Source: Liolophura sinensis (taxonomy: Eukaryota; Mollusca; Polyplacophora; Chitonida; Chitonidae). Taken from it: a stretch of DNA of 62,493 bases. The stretch covers positions 1 through 62,493 of the forward strand of contig NW_027018186.1 in the NCBI RefSeq assembly GCF_032854445.1. The letters run 5' to 3'. Below are positions 26,380-40,300 of the stretch, in pieces. The notes below the pieces were generated by a model. The model had not been told where the DNA came from, searched no databases, and saw only the letters and a program-made list of their open reading frames with translations. A program made the translations under genes and the position numbers. Position 1 is the first letter of the stretch; the number at the start of each line of letters is the position of its first letter.

Positions 26380-27478
26380 ATGATGTCAAGATCACGTGCC
26401 CAGCAACGGCTCTTACTCCATGGAAACCAAGGAAATTTGCAATTTTTCAACAGCTGGAGATGCCTGGCCCAATTGCGCATCCTTTGGCACCTTATTGATG
26501 TGGGTCAGTGTTCAATTGTACTTTTTACAGCGGATTGTATCAAGTACCTTGTGTTTTTTTTATATACAAATGGTGTGGTTTTTCTACATGTAGATAAAGA
26601 CATTGAGTTTGTCTTCGACTTAGAAGTAAGACATTTGCTGGGTGAGTTAATTGGGCTTGGCCCAAAGATTTGACGTCGTCTGGGCTACCGAAGGGAACAT
26701 AACTTATAATGAAAAGTTGAATATAGTAATGACCAGTCGCGATTGTACATAGTTAATGTAGCCGATTTCAATTCGCAAAAAGAACAGGCAAAAATCCAAA
26801 AGTAGAAAAACTGTTCCAATGCTGCTGGTAAGAGGCTAATCCGACGTATTTTGTGACGAGAAATCGAATGGTGCAAACCGCGTTGCTCTCCGACCAATAC
26901 TTTTGGCTGTAGCCACAAATGAATAATCAATGATGTCAAGATCACGTGCCCAGCAACGGCTCTTACTCCATGGAAACCAAGGAAATTTGCAATTTTTCAA
27001 CAGCTGGAGATGCCTGGCCCAATTGCGCATCCTTTGGCACCTTATTGATGTGGGTCAGTGTTCAATTGTACTTTTTACAGCGGATTGTATCAAGTACCTT
27101 GTGTTTTTTTATATACAAATGGTGCGGTTTTTCTACATGTAGATAAAGACATTGAGTTTGTCTTCGACTTAGAAGTAAGACATTTGCTGGGTGAGTTAAA
27201 TGGGCTTGGCCCAAAGATTTGACGTCGTCTGGGCTACCGAAGGGCACATAACTTATAATGAAAAGTTGAATATAGTAATGACCAGTCGCGATTGTACATA
27301 GTTAATGTAGCCGATTTCAATAAGCAAAAAGACCAGGCAAAAATCCAAAAGTGGGAAAACTGTTCCAATGCTGCTGGAATAAGTCTAATCCGACGTATTT
27401 TGTGACGAGAAATCGAATGGTGCAAACCGCGTTGCTCCCCGACCAATACTTTTGGCTGTAGCCACAAATGAATAATCA
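26380..27478 (+). repeat. Dimer duplication, copy 2 (units 48-49)
   Basis: Partner of 25280-26379, containing the same alternation of a gagttaattggg unit and a ggtgcgg unit. This A/B alternation recurs at units 52-53, 59-60 and 75-76. Confidence 0.88.
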
Positions 27479-28028
27479 ATGATGTCAAGATCACGTGCCC
27501 AGCAACGGCTCTTACTCCATGGAAACCAAGGAAATTTGCAATTTTTCAACAGCTGGAGATGCCTGGCCCAATTGCGCATCCTTTGGCACCTTATTGATGT
27601 GGGTCAGTGTTCAATTGTACTTTTTACAGCGGATTGTATCAAGTACCTTGTGTTTTTTTTATATACAAATGGTGTGGTTTTTCTACATGTAGATAAAGAC
27701 ATTGAGTTTGTCTTCGACTTAGAAGTAAGACATTTGCTGGGTGAGTTAAATGGGCTTGGCCCAAAGATTTGACGTCGTCTGGGCTACCGAAGGGCACATA
27801 ACTTATAATGAAAAGTTGAATATAGTAATGACCAGTCGCGATTGTACATAGTTAATGTAGCCGATTTCAATAAGCAAAAAGACCAGGCAAAAATCCAAAA
27901 GTGGGAAAACTGTTCCAATGCTGCTGGAATAAGTCTAATCCGACGTATTTTGTGACGAGAAATCGAATGGTGCAAACCGCGTTGCTCTCCGACCAATACT
28001 TTTGGCTGTAGCTACAAATGAATAATCA

Positions 28029-30480
28029 ATGATGTCAAGATCACGTGCCCAGCAACGGCTCTTACTCCATGGAAACCAAGGAAATTTGCAATTTTTCAAC
28101 AGCTGGAGATGCCTGGCCCAATTGCGCATCCTTTGGCACCTTATTGATGTGGGTCAGTGTTCAATTGTACTTTTTACAGCGGATTGTATCAAGTACCTTT
28201 TGTTTTTTTATATACAAATGGTGTGGTTTTTCTACATGTAGATAAAGACATTGAGTTTGTCTTCGACTTAGAAGTAAGACATTTGCTGGGTGAGTTAAAT
28301 GGGCTTGGCCCAAAGATTTGACGTCGTCTGGGCTACCGAAGGGCACATAACTTATAATGAAAAGTTGAATATAGTAATGACCAGTCGCGATTGTACATAG
28401 TTAATGTAGCCGATTTCAATAAGCAAAAAGACCAGGCAAAAATCCAAAAGTGGGAAAACTGTTCCAATGCTGCTGGAATAAGTCTAATCCGACGTATTTT
28501 GTGACGAGAAATCGAATGGTGCAAACCGCGTTGCTCTCCGACCAATACTTTTGGCTGTAGCTACAAATGAATAATCAATGATGTCAAGATCACGTGCCCA
28601 GCAACGGCTCTTACTCCATGGAAACCAAGGAAATTTGCAATTTTTCAACAGCTGGAGATGCCTGGCCCAATTGCGCATCCTTTGGCACCTTATTGATGTG
28701 GGTCAGTGTTCAATTGTACTTTTTACAGCGGATTGTATCAAGTACCTTGTGTTTTTTTTATATACAAATGGTGTGGTTTTTCTACATGTAGATAAAGACA
28801 TTGAGTTTGTCTTCGACTTAGAAGTAAGACATTTGCTGGGTGAGTTAATTGGGCTTGGCCCAAAGATTTGACGTCGCCTGGGCTACCGAAGGGCACATAA
28901 CTTATAATGAAAAGTTGAATATAGTAATGACCAGTCGCGATTGTACATAGTTAATGTAGCCGATTTCAATTCGCAAAAAGACCAGGCAAAAATCCAAAAG
29001 TAGAAAAACTGTTCCAATGCTGCTGGTAAGAGGCTAATCCGACGTATTTTGTGACGAGAAATCGAATGGTGCAAACCGCGTTGCTCTCCGACCAATACTT
29101 TTGGCTGTAGCCACAAATGAATAATCAATGATGTCAAGATCACGTGCCCAGCAACGGCCTCTTACTCCATGGAAACCAGGAAATTTGCAATTTTTCAACA
29201 GCTGGAGATGCCTGGCCCAATTGCGCATCCTTTGGGCACCTTATTGATGTGGGTCAGTGTTCAATTGTACTTTTTACAGCGGATTGTATCAAGTACCTTG
29301 TGTTTTTTTATATACAAATGGTGCGGTTTTTCTACATGTAGATAAAGACATTGAGTTTGTCTTCGACTTAGAAGTAAGACATTTGCTGGGTGAGTTAAAT
29401 GGGCTTGGCCCAAAGATTTGACGTCGTCTGGGCTACCGAAGGGCACATAACTTATAATGAAAAGTTGAATATAGTAATGACCAGTCGCGATTGTACATAG
29501 TTAATGTAGCCGATTTCAATAAGCAAAAAGACCAGGCAAAAAATCCAAAAGTGGGAAAACTGTTCCAATGCTGCTGGAATAAGTCTAATCCGACGTATTT
29601 TGTGACGAGAAATCGAATGGTGCAAACCGCGTTGCTCTCCGACCAATACTTTTGGCTGTAGCCACAAATGAATAATCAATGATGTCAAGATCACGTGCCC
29701 AGCAACGGCTCTTACTCCCATGGAAACCAAGGAAATTTGCAATTTTTCAACAGCTGGAGATGCCTGGCCCAATTGCGCATCCTTTGGCACCTTATTGATG
29801 TGGGTCAGTGTTCAATTGTACTTTTTACAGCGGATTGTATCAAGTACCTTGTGTTTTTTTTATATACAAATGGTGTGGTTTTTCTACATGTAGATAAAGA
29901 CATTGAGTTTGTCCTTCGACTTAGAAGTAAGACATTTGCTGGGTGAGTTAATTGGGCTTGGCCCAAAGATTTGACGTCGTCTGGGCTACCGAAGGGCACA
30001 TAACTTATAATGAAAAGTTGAATATAGTAATGACCAGTCGCGATTGTACATAGTTAATGTAGCCGATTTCAATAAGCAAAAAGACCAGGCAAAAATCCAA
30101 AAGTGGGAAAACTGTTCCAATGCTGCTGGAAAGAGTCTAATCGACGTATTTTGTGACGAGAAATCGAATGGTGCAAACCGCGTTGCTCTCCGACCAATAC
30201 TTTTGGCTGTAGCCACAAATGAATAATCAATGATGTCAAGATCACGTGCCCAGCAACGGCTCTTACTCCATGGAAACCAAGGAAATTTGCAATTTTTCAA
30301 CAGCTGGAGATGCCTGGCCCCAATTGCGCATCCTTTGGCACCTTATTGATGTGGGTCAGTGTTCAATTGTACTTTTTACAGCGGATTGTATCAAGTACCT
30401 TGTGTTTTTTTATATACAAATGGTGTGGTTTTTCTACATGTAGATAAAGACATTGAGTTTTTCTTCGACTTAGAAGTAAG
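28029..30480 (+). repeat. 7-unit-spaced block, copy 1 (units 51-55)
   Basis: Units 51-53 match units 58-60 at exactly 3850 bp, and units 54-55 match units 61-62 at 3847-3848 bp because copy 1 has extra 1-bp indels. Diagnostic shared variants are gagttaattggg (52 and 59), the t-to-c change in acgtcgcctggg (28876 and 32726), ggtgcgg (53 and 60) and ggaaagagtct (near 30130 and 33975). The match ends before unit 56. Confidence 0.85.
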
Positions 30481-31100
30481 ACATTTGCTGGGTGAGTTAA
30501 ATGAGCTTGGCCCAAAGATTTGACGTCGTCTGGGCTACCGAAGGGCACATAACTTATAATGAAAAGTTGAATATAGTAATGACCAGGTCGCGATTGTACA
30601 TAGTTAATGTAGCCGATTTTAATAAGCAAAAAGACCAGGCAAAAATCCAAAAGTGGGAAAACTGTTTCCAATGCTGCTGGAATAAGTCTAATCCGACGTA
30701 TTTTGTGACGAGAAATCGAATGGTGCAAACCGCGTTGCTCTCCGACCAATACTTTTGGCTGTAGCTACAAATGAATAATCAATGATGTCAAGATCACGTG
30801 CCCAGCAACGGCTCTTACTCCATGGAAACCAAGGAAATTTGCAATTTTTCAACAGCTGGAGATGCCTGGCCCAATTGCGCATCCTTTGGCACCTTATTGA
30901 TGTGGGTCAGTGTTCAATTGTACTTTTTACAGCGGATTGTATCAAGTACCTTGTGTTTTTTTTATATACAAATGGTGTGGTTTTTCTACATGTAGATAAA
31001 GACATTGAGTTTGTCTTCGACTTAGAAGTAAGACATTTGCTGGGTGAGTTAATTGGCTTGGCCAAAGATTTGACGTCGTCTGGGCTACCGAAGGGCACAT
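29128..31100 (+). other. Interior zone dense in private 1-bp indels
   Basis: Units 53-56 carry aacggcctc, aaccagg, tttgggcacc, gcaaaaaatcc, actcccatg, gtccttcg, taatcgacg, ggccccaatt, accaggtcg, ctgtttcc and ggcttggccaaag. Nearly all are single-base gains or losses, many in homopolymers. The sister block at 31879-34330 lacks them while sharing substitutions such as acgtcgcctggg. Base-call or assembly error is more likely than biology. Confidence 0.75.
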
Positions 31101-31878
31101 AACTTATAATGAAAAGTTGAATATAGTAATGACCAGTCGCGATTGTACATAGTTAATGTAGCCGATTTCAATTCGCAAAAAGACCAGGCAAAAATCCAAA
31201 AGTAGAAAAACTGTTCCAATGCTGCTGGTAAGAGGCTAATCCGACGTATTTTGTGACGAGAAATCGAATGGTGCAAACCGCGTTGCTCTCCGACCAATAC
31301 TTTTGGCTGTAGCCACAAATGAATAATCAATGATGTCAAGATCACGTGCCCAGCAACGGCTCTTACTCCATGGAAACCAAGGAAATTTGCAATTTTTCAA
31401 CAGCTGGAGATGCCTGGCCCAATTGCGCATCCTTTGGCACCTTATTGATGTGGGTCAGTGTTCAATTGTACTTTTTACAGCGGATTGTATCAAGTACCTT
31501 GTGTTTTTTTATATACAAATGGTGCGGTTTTTCTACATGTAGATAAAGACATTGAGTTTGTCTTCGACTTAGAAGTAAGACATTTGCTGGGTGAGTTAAA
31601 TGGGCTTGGCCCAAAGATTTGACGTCGTCTGGGCTACCGAAGGGCACATAACTTATAATGAAAAGTTGAATATAGTAATGACCAGTCGCGATTGTACATA
31701 GTTAATGTAGCCGATTTCAATAAGCAAAAAGACCAGGCAAAAATCCAAAAGTGGGAAAACTGTTCCAATGCTGCTGGAATAAGTCTAATCCGACGTATTT
31801 TGTGACGAGAAATCGAATGGTGCAAACCGCGTTGCTCTCCGACCAATACTTTTGGCTGTAGCCACAAATGAATAATCA

Positions 31879-34330
31879 ATGATGTCAAGATCACGTGCCC
31901 AGCAACGGCTCTTACTCCATGGAAACCAAGGAAATTTGCAATTTTTCAACAGCTGGAGATGCCTGGCCCAATTGCGCATCCTTTGGCACCTTATTGATGT
32001 GGGTCAGTGTTCAATTGTACTTTTTACAGCGGATTGTATCAAGTACCTTTTGTTTTTTTATATACAAATGGTGTGGTTTTTCTACATGTAGATAAAGACA
32101 TTGAGTTTGTCTTCGACTTAGAAGTAAGACATTTGCTGGGTGAGTTAAATGGGCTTGGCCCAAAGATTTGACGTCGTCTGGGCTACCGAAGGGCACATAA
32201 CTTATAATGAAAAGTTGAATATAGTAATGACCAGTCGCGATTGTACATAGTTAATGTAGCCGATTTCAATAAGCAAAAAGACCAGGCAAAAATCCAAAAG
32301 TGGGAAAACTGTTCCAATGCTGCTGGAATAAGTCTAATCCGACGTATTTTGTGACGAGAAATCGAATGGTGCAAACCGCGTTGCTCTCCGACCAATACTT
32401 TTGGCTGTAGCTACAAATGAATAATCAATGATGTCAAGATCACGTGCCCAGCAACGGCTCTTACTCCATGGAAACCAAGGAAATTTGCAATTTTTCAACA
32501 GCTGGAGATGCCTGGCCCAATTGCGCATCCTTTGGCACCTTATTGATGTGGGTCAGTGTTCAATTGTACTTTTTACAGCGGATTGTATCAAGTACCTTGT
32601 GTTTTTTTTATATACAAATGGTGTGGTTTTTCTACATGTAGATAAAGACATTGAGTTTGTCTTCGACTTAGAAGTAAGACATTTGCTGGGTGAGTTAATT
32701 GGGCTTGGCCCAAAGATTTGACGTCGCCTGGGCTACCGAAGGGCACATAACTTATAATGAAAAGTTGAATATAGTAATGACCAGTCGCGATTGTACATAG
32801 TTAATGTAGCCGATTTCAATTCGCAAAAAGACCAGGCAAAAATCCAAAAGTAGAAAAACTGTTCCAATGCTGCTGGTAAGAGGCTAATCCGACGTATTTT
32901 GTGACGAGAAATCGAATGGTGCAAACCGCGTTGCTCTCCGACCAATACTTTTGGCTGTAGCCACAAATGAATAATCAATGATGTCAAGATCACGTGCCCA
33001 GCAACGGCTCTTACTCCATGGAAACCAAGGAAATTTGCAATTTTTCAACAGCTGGAGATGCCTGGCCCAATTGCGCATCCTTTGGCACCTTATTGATGTG
33101 GGTCAGTGTTCAATTGTACTTTTTACAGCGGATTGTATCAAGTACCTTGTGTTTTTTTATATACAAATGGTGCGGTTTTTCTACATGTAGATAAAGACAT
33201 TGAGTTTGTCTTCGACTTAGAAGTAAGACATTTGCTGGGTGAGTTAAATGGGCTTGGCCCAAAGATTTGACGTCGTCTGGGCTACCGAAGGGCACATAAC
33301 TTATAATGAAAAGTTGAATATAGTAATGACCAGTCGCGATTGTACATAGTTAATGTAGCCGATTTCAATAAGCAAAAAGACCAGGCAAAAATCCAAAAGT
33401 GGGAAAACTGTTCCAATGCTGCTGGAATAAGTCTAATCCGACGTATTTTGTGACGAGAAATCGAATGGTGCAAACCGCGTTGCTCTCCGACCAATACTTT
33501 TGGCTGTAGCCACAAATGAATAATCAATGATGTCAAGATCACGTGCCCAGCAACGGCTCTTACTCCATGGAAACCAAGGAAATTTGCAATTTTTCAACAG
33601 CTGGAGATGCCTGGCCCAATTGCGCATCCTTTGGCACCTTATTGATGTGGGTCAGTGTTCAATTGTACTTTTTACAGCGGATTGTATCAAGTACCTTGTG
33701 TTTTTTTTATATACAAATGGTGTGGTTTTTCTACATGTAGATAAAGACATTGAGTTTGTCTTCGACTTAGAAGTAAGACATTTGCTGGGTGAGTTAATTG
33801 GGCTTGGCCCAAAGATTTGACGTCGTCTGGGCTACCGAAGGGCACATAACTTATAATGAAAAGTTGAATATAGTAATGACCAGTCGCGATTGTACATAGT
33901 TAATGTAGCCGATTTCAATAAGCAAAAAGACCAGGCAAAAATCCAAAAGTGGGAAAACTGTTCCAATGCTGCTGGAAAGAGTCTAATCCGACGTATTTTG
34001 TGACGAGAAATCGAATGGTGCAAACCGCGTTGCTCTCCGACCAATACTTTTGGCTGTAGCCACAAATGAATAATCAATGATGTCAAGATCACGTGCCCAG
34101 CAACGGCTCTTACTCCATGGAAACCAAGGAAATTTGCAATTTTTCAACAGCTGGAGATGCCTGGCCCAATTGCGCATCCTTTGGCACCTTATTGATGTGG
34201 GTCAGTGTTCAATTGTACTTTTTACAGCGGATTGTATCAAGTACCTTTTGTTTTTTTTTATATACAAATGGTGTGGTTTTTCTACATGTAGATACAGACA
34301 TTGAGTTTTTCTTCGACTTAGAAGTAAGAC
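31879..34330 (+). repeat. 7-unit-spaced block, copy 2 (units 58-62)
   Basis: Partner of 28029-30480 but without its single-base indels, so it is probably the cleaner representation of the shared sequence. Units 59-61 also match units 75-77 at a constant 8806 bp (16 units). Confidence 0.84.
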
Positions 34331-37300
34331 ATTTGCTGGGTGAGTTAAATGGGCTTGGCCCAAAGATTTGACGTCGTCTGGGCTACCGAAGGGCACATAA
34401 CTTATAATGAAAAGTTGAATATAGTAATGACCAGTCGCGATTGTACATAGTTAATGTAGCCGATTTCAATTCGCAAAAAGAACAGGCAAAAATCCAAAAG
34501 TAGAAAAACTGTTCCAATGCTGCTGGTAAGAGGCTAATCCGACGTATTTTGTGACGAGAAATCGAATGGTGCAAACCGCGTTGCTCTCCGACCAATACTT
34601 TTGGCTGTAGCCACAAATGAATAATCAATGATGTCAAGATCACGTGCCCAGCAACGGCTCTTACTCCATGGAAACCAAGGAAATTTGCAATTTTTCAACA
34701 GCTGGAGATGCCTGGCCCAATTGCGCATCCTTTGGCACCTTATTGATGTGGGTCAGTGTTCAATTGTACTTTTTACAGCGGATTGTATCAAGTACCTTTT
34801 GTTTTTTTTTGATATACAAATGGTGTGGTTTTTCTACATGTAGATAAAGACATTGAGTTTGTCTTCGACTTAGAAGTAAGACATTTGCTGGGTGAGTTAA
34901 ATGGGCTTGGCCCAAAGATTTGACGTCGTCTGGGCTACCGAAGGGCACATAACTTATAATGAAAAGTTGAATATAGTAATGACCAGTCGCGATTGTACAT
35001 AGTTAATGTAGCCGATTTCAATTCGCAAAAAGAACAGGCAAAAATCCAAAAGTAGAAAAACTGTTCCAATGCTGCTGGTAAGAGGCTAATCCGACGTATT
35101 TTGTGACGAGAAATCGAATGGTGCAAACCGCGTTGCTCTCCGACCAATACTTTTGGCTGTAGCCACAAATGAATAATCAATGATGTCAAGATCACGTGCC
35201 CAGCAACGTTTCTTACTCCATGGAAACCAAGGAAATTTGCAATTTTTCAACAGCTGGAGATGCCTGGCCCAATTGGGCATCCTTTGGCACCTTATTGATG
35301 TGGGTCAGTGTTCAATTGTACTTTTTACAGCGGATTATATCAAGTACCTTGTGTTTTTTTTATATACAAATGGTGTGGTTTTTCTACATGTAGATAAAGA
35401 CATTGAGTTTGTCTTCGACTTAGAAGTAAGACATTTGCTGGGTGAGTTAAATGAGCTTGGCCCAAAGATTTGACGTCGTCTGGGCTACCGTAGGGCACAT
35501 AACTTATAATGAAAAGTTGAATATAGTAATGACCAGTCGCGATTGTACATAGTTAATGTACCAGATTTCAATAAGCAAAAAGACCAGGCAAAAATCCAAA
35601 AGTGGGAAAACTGTTCCAATGCTGCTGGAAAGAGGCTAATCCGACGTATTTTGTGACGAGAAATCGAATGGTGCAAACCGCGTTGCTCTCCGACCAATAC
35701 TTTTGGCTGTAGCCACAAATGAATAATCAATGATGTCAAGATCACGTGCCCAGCAACGGCTCTTACTCCATGGAAACCAAGGAAATTTGCAATTTTTCAA
35801 CAGCTGGAGATGCCTGGCCCAATTGCGCATCCTTTGGCACCTTATTGATGTGGGTCAGTGTTCAATTGTACTTTTTACAGCGGATTGTATCAAGTACCTT
35901 TTGTTTTTTTATATACAAATGGTGTGGTTTTTCTACATGTAGATAAAGACATTGAGTTTGTCTTCGACTTAGAAGTAAGACATTTGCTGGGTGAGTTAAA
36001 TGGGCTTGGCCCAAAGATTTGACGTCGTCTGGGCTACCGAAGGGCACATAACTTATAATGAAAAGTTGAATATAGTAATGACCAGTCGCGATTGTACATA
36101 GTTAATGTAGCCGATTTCAATTCGCAAAAAGACCAGGCAAAAATCCAAAAGTAGAAAAACTGTTCCAATGCTGCTGGTAAGAGGCTAATCCGACGTATTT
36201 TGTGACGAGAAATCGAATGGTGCAAACCGCGTTGCTCTCCGACCAATACTTTTGGCTGTAGCCACAAATGAATAATCAATGATGTCAAGATCACGTGCAC
36301 AGCAACGGCTCTTACTCCATGGAAACCAAGGAAATTTGCAATTTTTCAACAGCTGGAGATGCCTGGCCCAATTGCGCATCCTTTGGCACCTTATTGATGT
36401 GGGTCAGTGTTCAATTGTACTTTTTACAGCGGATTGTATCAAGTACCTTTTGTTTTTTTTTGATATACAAATGGTGTGGTTTTTCTACATGTAGATAAAG
36501 ACATTGAGTTTGTCTTCGACTTAGAAGTAAGACATTTGCTGGGTGAGTTAAATGGGCTTGGCCCAAAGATTTGACGTCGTCTGGGCTACCGAAGGGCACA
36601 TAACTTATAATGAAAAGTTGAATATAGTAATGACCAGTCGCGATTGTACATAGTTAATGTAGCCGATTTCAATTCGCAAAAAGAACAGGCAAAAATCCAA
36701 AAGTAGAAAAACTGTTCCAATGCTGCTGGTAAGAGGCTAATCCGACGTATTTTGTGACGAGAAATCGAATGGTGCAAACCGCGTTGCTCTCCGACCAATA
36801 CTTTTGGCTGTAGCCACAAATGAATAATCAATGATGTCAAGATCACGTGCCCAGCAACGGTTCTTACTCCATGGAAACCAAAGAAATTTGCAATTTTTCA
36901 ACAGCTGGAGATGCCTGGCCCAATTGCGCATCCTTTGGCACCTTATTGATGTGGGTCAGTGTTCAATTGTACTTTTTACAGCGGATTGTATCAAGTACCT
37001 TTTGTTTTTTTTATATACAAATGGTGTGGTTTTTCTACATGTAGATAAAGACATTGAGTTTGTCTTCGACTTAGAAGTAAGACATTTGCTGGGTGAGTTA
37101 AATGGGCTTGGCCCAAAGATTTGACGTCGTCTGGGCTACCGAAGGGCACATAACTTATAATGAAATGCTGAATATAGTAATGACCAGTCGCGATTGTACA
37201 TAGGTAATGTAGCCGATTTCAATTAGCAAAAAGAACAGGCAAAAATCCAAAAGTAGAAAAACTGTTCCAATGCTGCTGGTAAGAGGCTAATCCGACGTAT

Positions 37301-37380
37301 TTTGTGACGAGAAATCGAATGGTGCAAACCGCGTTGCTCTCCGACCAATACTTTTGGCTGTAGCCACAAATGAATAATCA
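34077..37380 (+). repeat. 6-unit block duplication, copy 1 (units 62-67)
   Basis: Units 64-67 match units 70-73 at exactly 3302 bp, and units 62-63 match 68-69 at 3303-3304 bp. Shared rare variants: gatacagacatt with gagtttttc (62 and 68), attgggcatcc, cggattatat and atgagcttgg (64 and 70), accgtaggg after units 64 and 70, cgtgcacagc (66 and 72) and accaaagaaat (36881 and 40183). Confidence 0.88.
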
Positions 37381-40300
37381 ATGATGTCAAGATCACGTGC
37401 CCAGCAACGGTTCTTGCTCCATGGAAACCAAGGAAATTTGCAATTTTTCAACAGCTGGAGATGCCTGGCCCAATTGCGCATCCTTTGGCACCTTATTGAT
37501 GTGGGTCAGTGTTCAATTGTACTTTTTACAGCGGATTGTATCAAGTACCTTTTGTTTTTTTTATATACAAATGGTGTGGTTTTTCTACATGTAGATACAG
37601 ACATTGAGTTTTTCTTCGACTTAGAAGTAAGACATTTGCTGGGTGAGTTAAATGGGCTTGGCCCAAAGATTTGACGTCGTCTGGGCTACCGAAGGGCACA
37701 TAACTTATAATGAAAAGTTGAATATAGTAATGACCAGTCGCGATTGTACATAGTTAATGTAGCCGATTTCAATTCGCAAAAAGAACAGGCAAAAATCCAA
37801 AAGTAGAAAAACTGTTCCAATGCTGCTGGTAAGAGGCTAATCCGACGTATTTTGTGACGAGAAATCGAATGGTGCAAACCGCGTTGCTCTCCGACCAATA
37901 CTTTTGGCTGTAGCCACAAATGAATAATCAATGATGTCAAGATCACGTGCCCAGCAACGGCTCTTACTCCATGGAAACCAAGGAAATTTGCAATTTTTCA
38001 ACAGCTGGAGATGCCTGGCCCAATTGCGCATCCTTTGGCACCTTATTGATGTGGGTCAGTGTTCAATTGTACTTTTTACAGCGGATTGTATCAAGTACCT
38101 TTTGTTTTTTTTGATATACAAATGGTGTGGTTTTTCTACATGTAGATAAAGACATTGAGTTTGTCTTCGACTTAGAAGTAAGACATTTGCTGGGTGAGTT
38201 AAATGGGCTTGGCCCAAAGATTTGACGTCGTCTGGGCTACCGAAGGGCACATAACTTATAATGAAAAGTTGAATATAGTAATGACCAGTCGCGATTGTAC
38301 ATAGTTAATGTAGCCGATTTCAATTCGCAAAAAGAACAGGCAAAAATCCAAAAGTAGAAAAACTGTTCCAATGCTGCTGGTAAGAGGCTAATCCGACGTA
38401 TTTTGTGACGAGAAATCGAATGGTGCAAACCGCGTTGCTCTCCGACCAATACTTTTGGCTGTAGCCACAAATGAATAATCAATGATGTCAAGATCACGTG
38501 CCCAGCAACGGTTCTTACTCCATGGAAACCAAGGAAATTTGCAATTTTTCAACAGCTGGAGATGCCTGGCCCAATTGGGCATCCTTTGGCACCTTATTGA
38601 TGTGGGTCAGTGTTCAATTGTACTTTTTACAGCGGATTATATCAAGTACCTTGTGTTTTTTTTATATACAAATGGTGTGGTTTTTCTACATGTAGATAAA
38701 GACATTGAGTTTGTCTTCGACTTAGAAGTAAGACATTTGCTGGGTGAGTTAAATGAGCTTGGCCCAAAGATTTGACGTCGTCTGGGCTACCGTAGGGCAC
38801 ATAACTTATAATGAAAAGTTGAATATAGTAATGACCAGTCGCGATTGTACATAGTTAATGTACCCGATTTCAATAAGCAAAAAGACCAGGCAAAAATCCA
38901 AAAGTGGGAAAACTGTTCCAATGCTGCTGGAAAGAGGCTAATCCGACGTATTTTGTGACGAGAAATCGAATGGTGCAAACCGCGTTGCTCTCCGACCAAT
39001 ACTTTTGGCTGTAGCCACAAATGAATAATCAATGATGTCAAGATCACGTGCCCAGCAACGGCTCTTACTCCATGGAAACCAAGGAAATTTGCAATTTTTC
39101 AACAGCTGGAGATGCCTGGCCCAATTGCGCATCCTTTGGCACCTTATTGATGTGGGTCAGTGTTCAATTGTACTTTTTACAGCGGATTGTATCAAGTACC
39201 TTGTGTTTTTTTATATACAAATGGTGTGGTTTTTCTACATGTAGATAAAGACATTGAGTTTGTCTTCGACTTAGAAGTAAGACATTTGCTGGGTGAGTTA
39301 AATGGGCTTGGCCCAAAGATTTGACGTCGTCTGGGCTACCGAAGGGCACATAACTTATAATGAAAAGTTGAATATAGTAATGACCAGTCGCGATTGTACA
39401 TAGTTAATGTAGCCGATTTCAATTCGCAAAAAGAACAGGCAAAAATCCAAAAGTAGAAAAACTGTTCCAATGCTGCTGGTAAGAGGCTAATCCGACGTAT
39501 TTTGTGACGAGAAATCGAATGGTGCAAACCGCGTTGCTCTCCGACCAATACTTTTGGCTGTAGCCACAAATGAATAATCAATGATGTCAAGATCACGTGC
39601 ACAGCAACGGCTCTTACTCCATGGAAACCAAGGAAATTTGCAATTTTTCAACAGCTGGAGATGCCTGGCCCAATTGCGCATCCTTTGGCACCTTATTGAT
39701 GTGGGTCAGTGTTCAATTGTACTTTTTACAGCGGATTGTATCAAGTACCTTTTGTTTTTTTTTGATATACAAATGGTGTGGTTTTTCTACATGTAGATAA
39801 AGACATTGAGTTTGTCTTCGACTTAGAAGTAAGACATTTGCTGGGTGAGTTAAATGGGCTTGGCCCAAAGATTTGACGTCGTCTGGGCTACCGAAGGGCA
39901 CATAACTTATAATGAAAAGTTGAATATAGTAATGACCAGTCGCGATTGTACATAGTTAATGTAGCCGATTTCAATTCGCAAAAAGAACAGGCAAAAATCC
40001 AAAAGTAGAAAAACTGTTCCAATGCTGCTGGTAAGAGGCTAATCCGACGTATTTTGTGACGAGAAATCGAATGGTGCAAACCGCGTTGCTCTCCGACCAA
40101 TACTTTTGGCTGTAGCCACAAATGAATAATCAATGATGTCAAGATCACGTGCCCAGCAACGGTTCTTACTCCATGGAAACCAAAGAAATTTGCAATTTTT
40201 CAACAGCTGGAGATGCCTGGCCCAATTGCGCATCCTTTGGCACCTTATTGATGTGGGTCAGTGTTCAATTGTACTTTTTACAGCGGATTGTATCAAGTAC

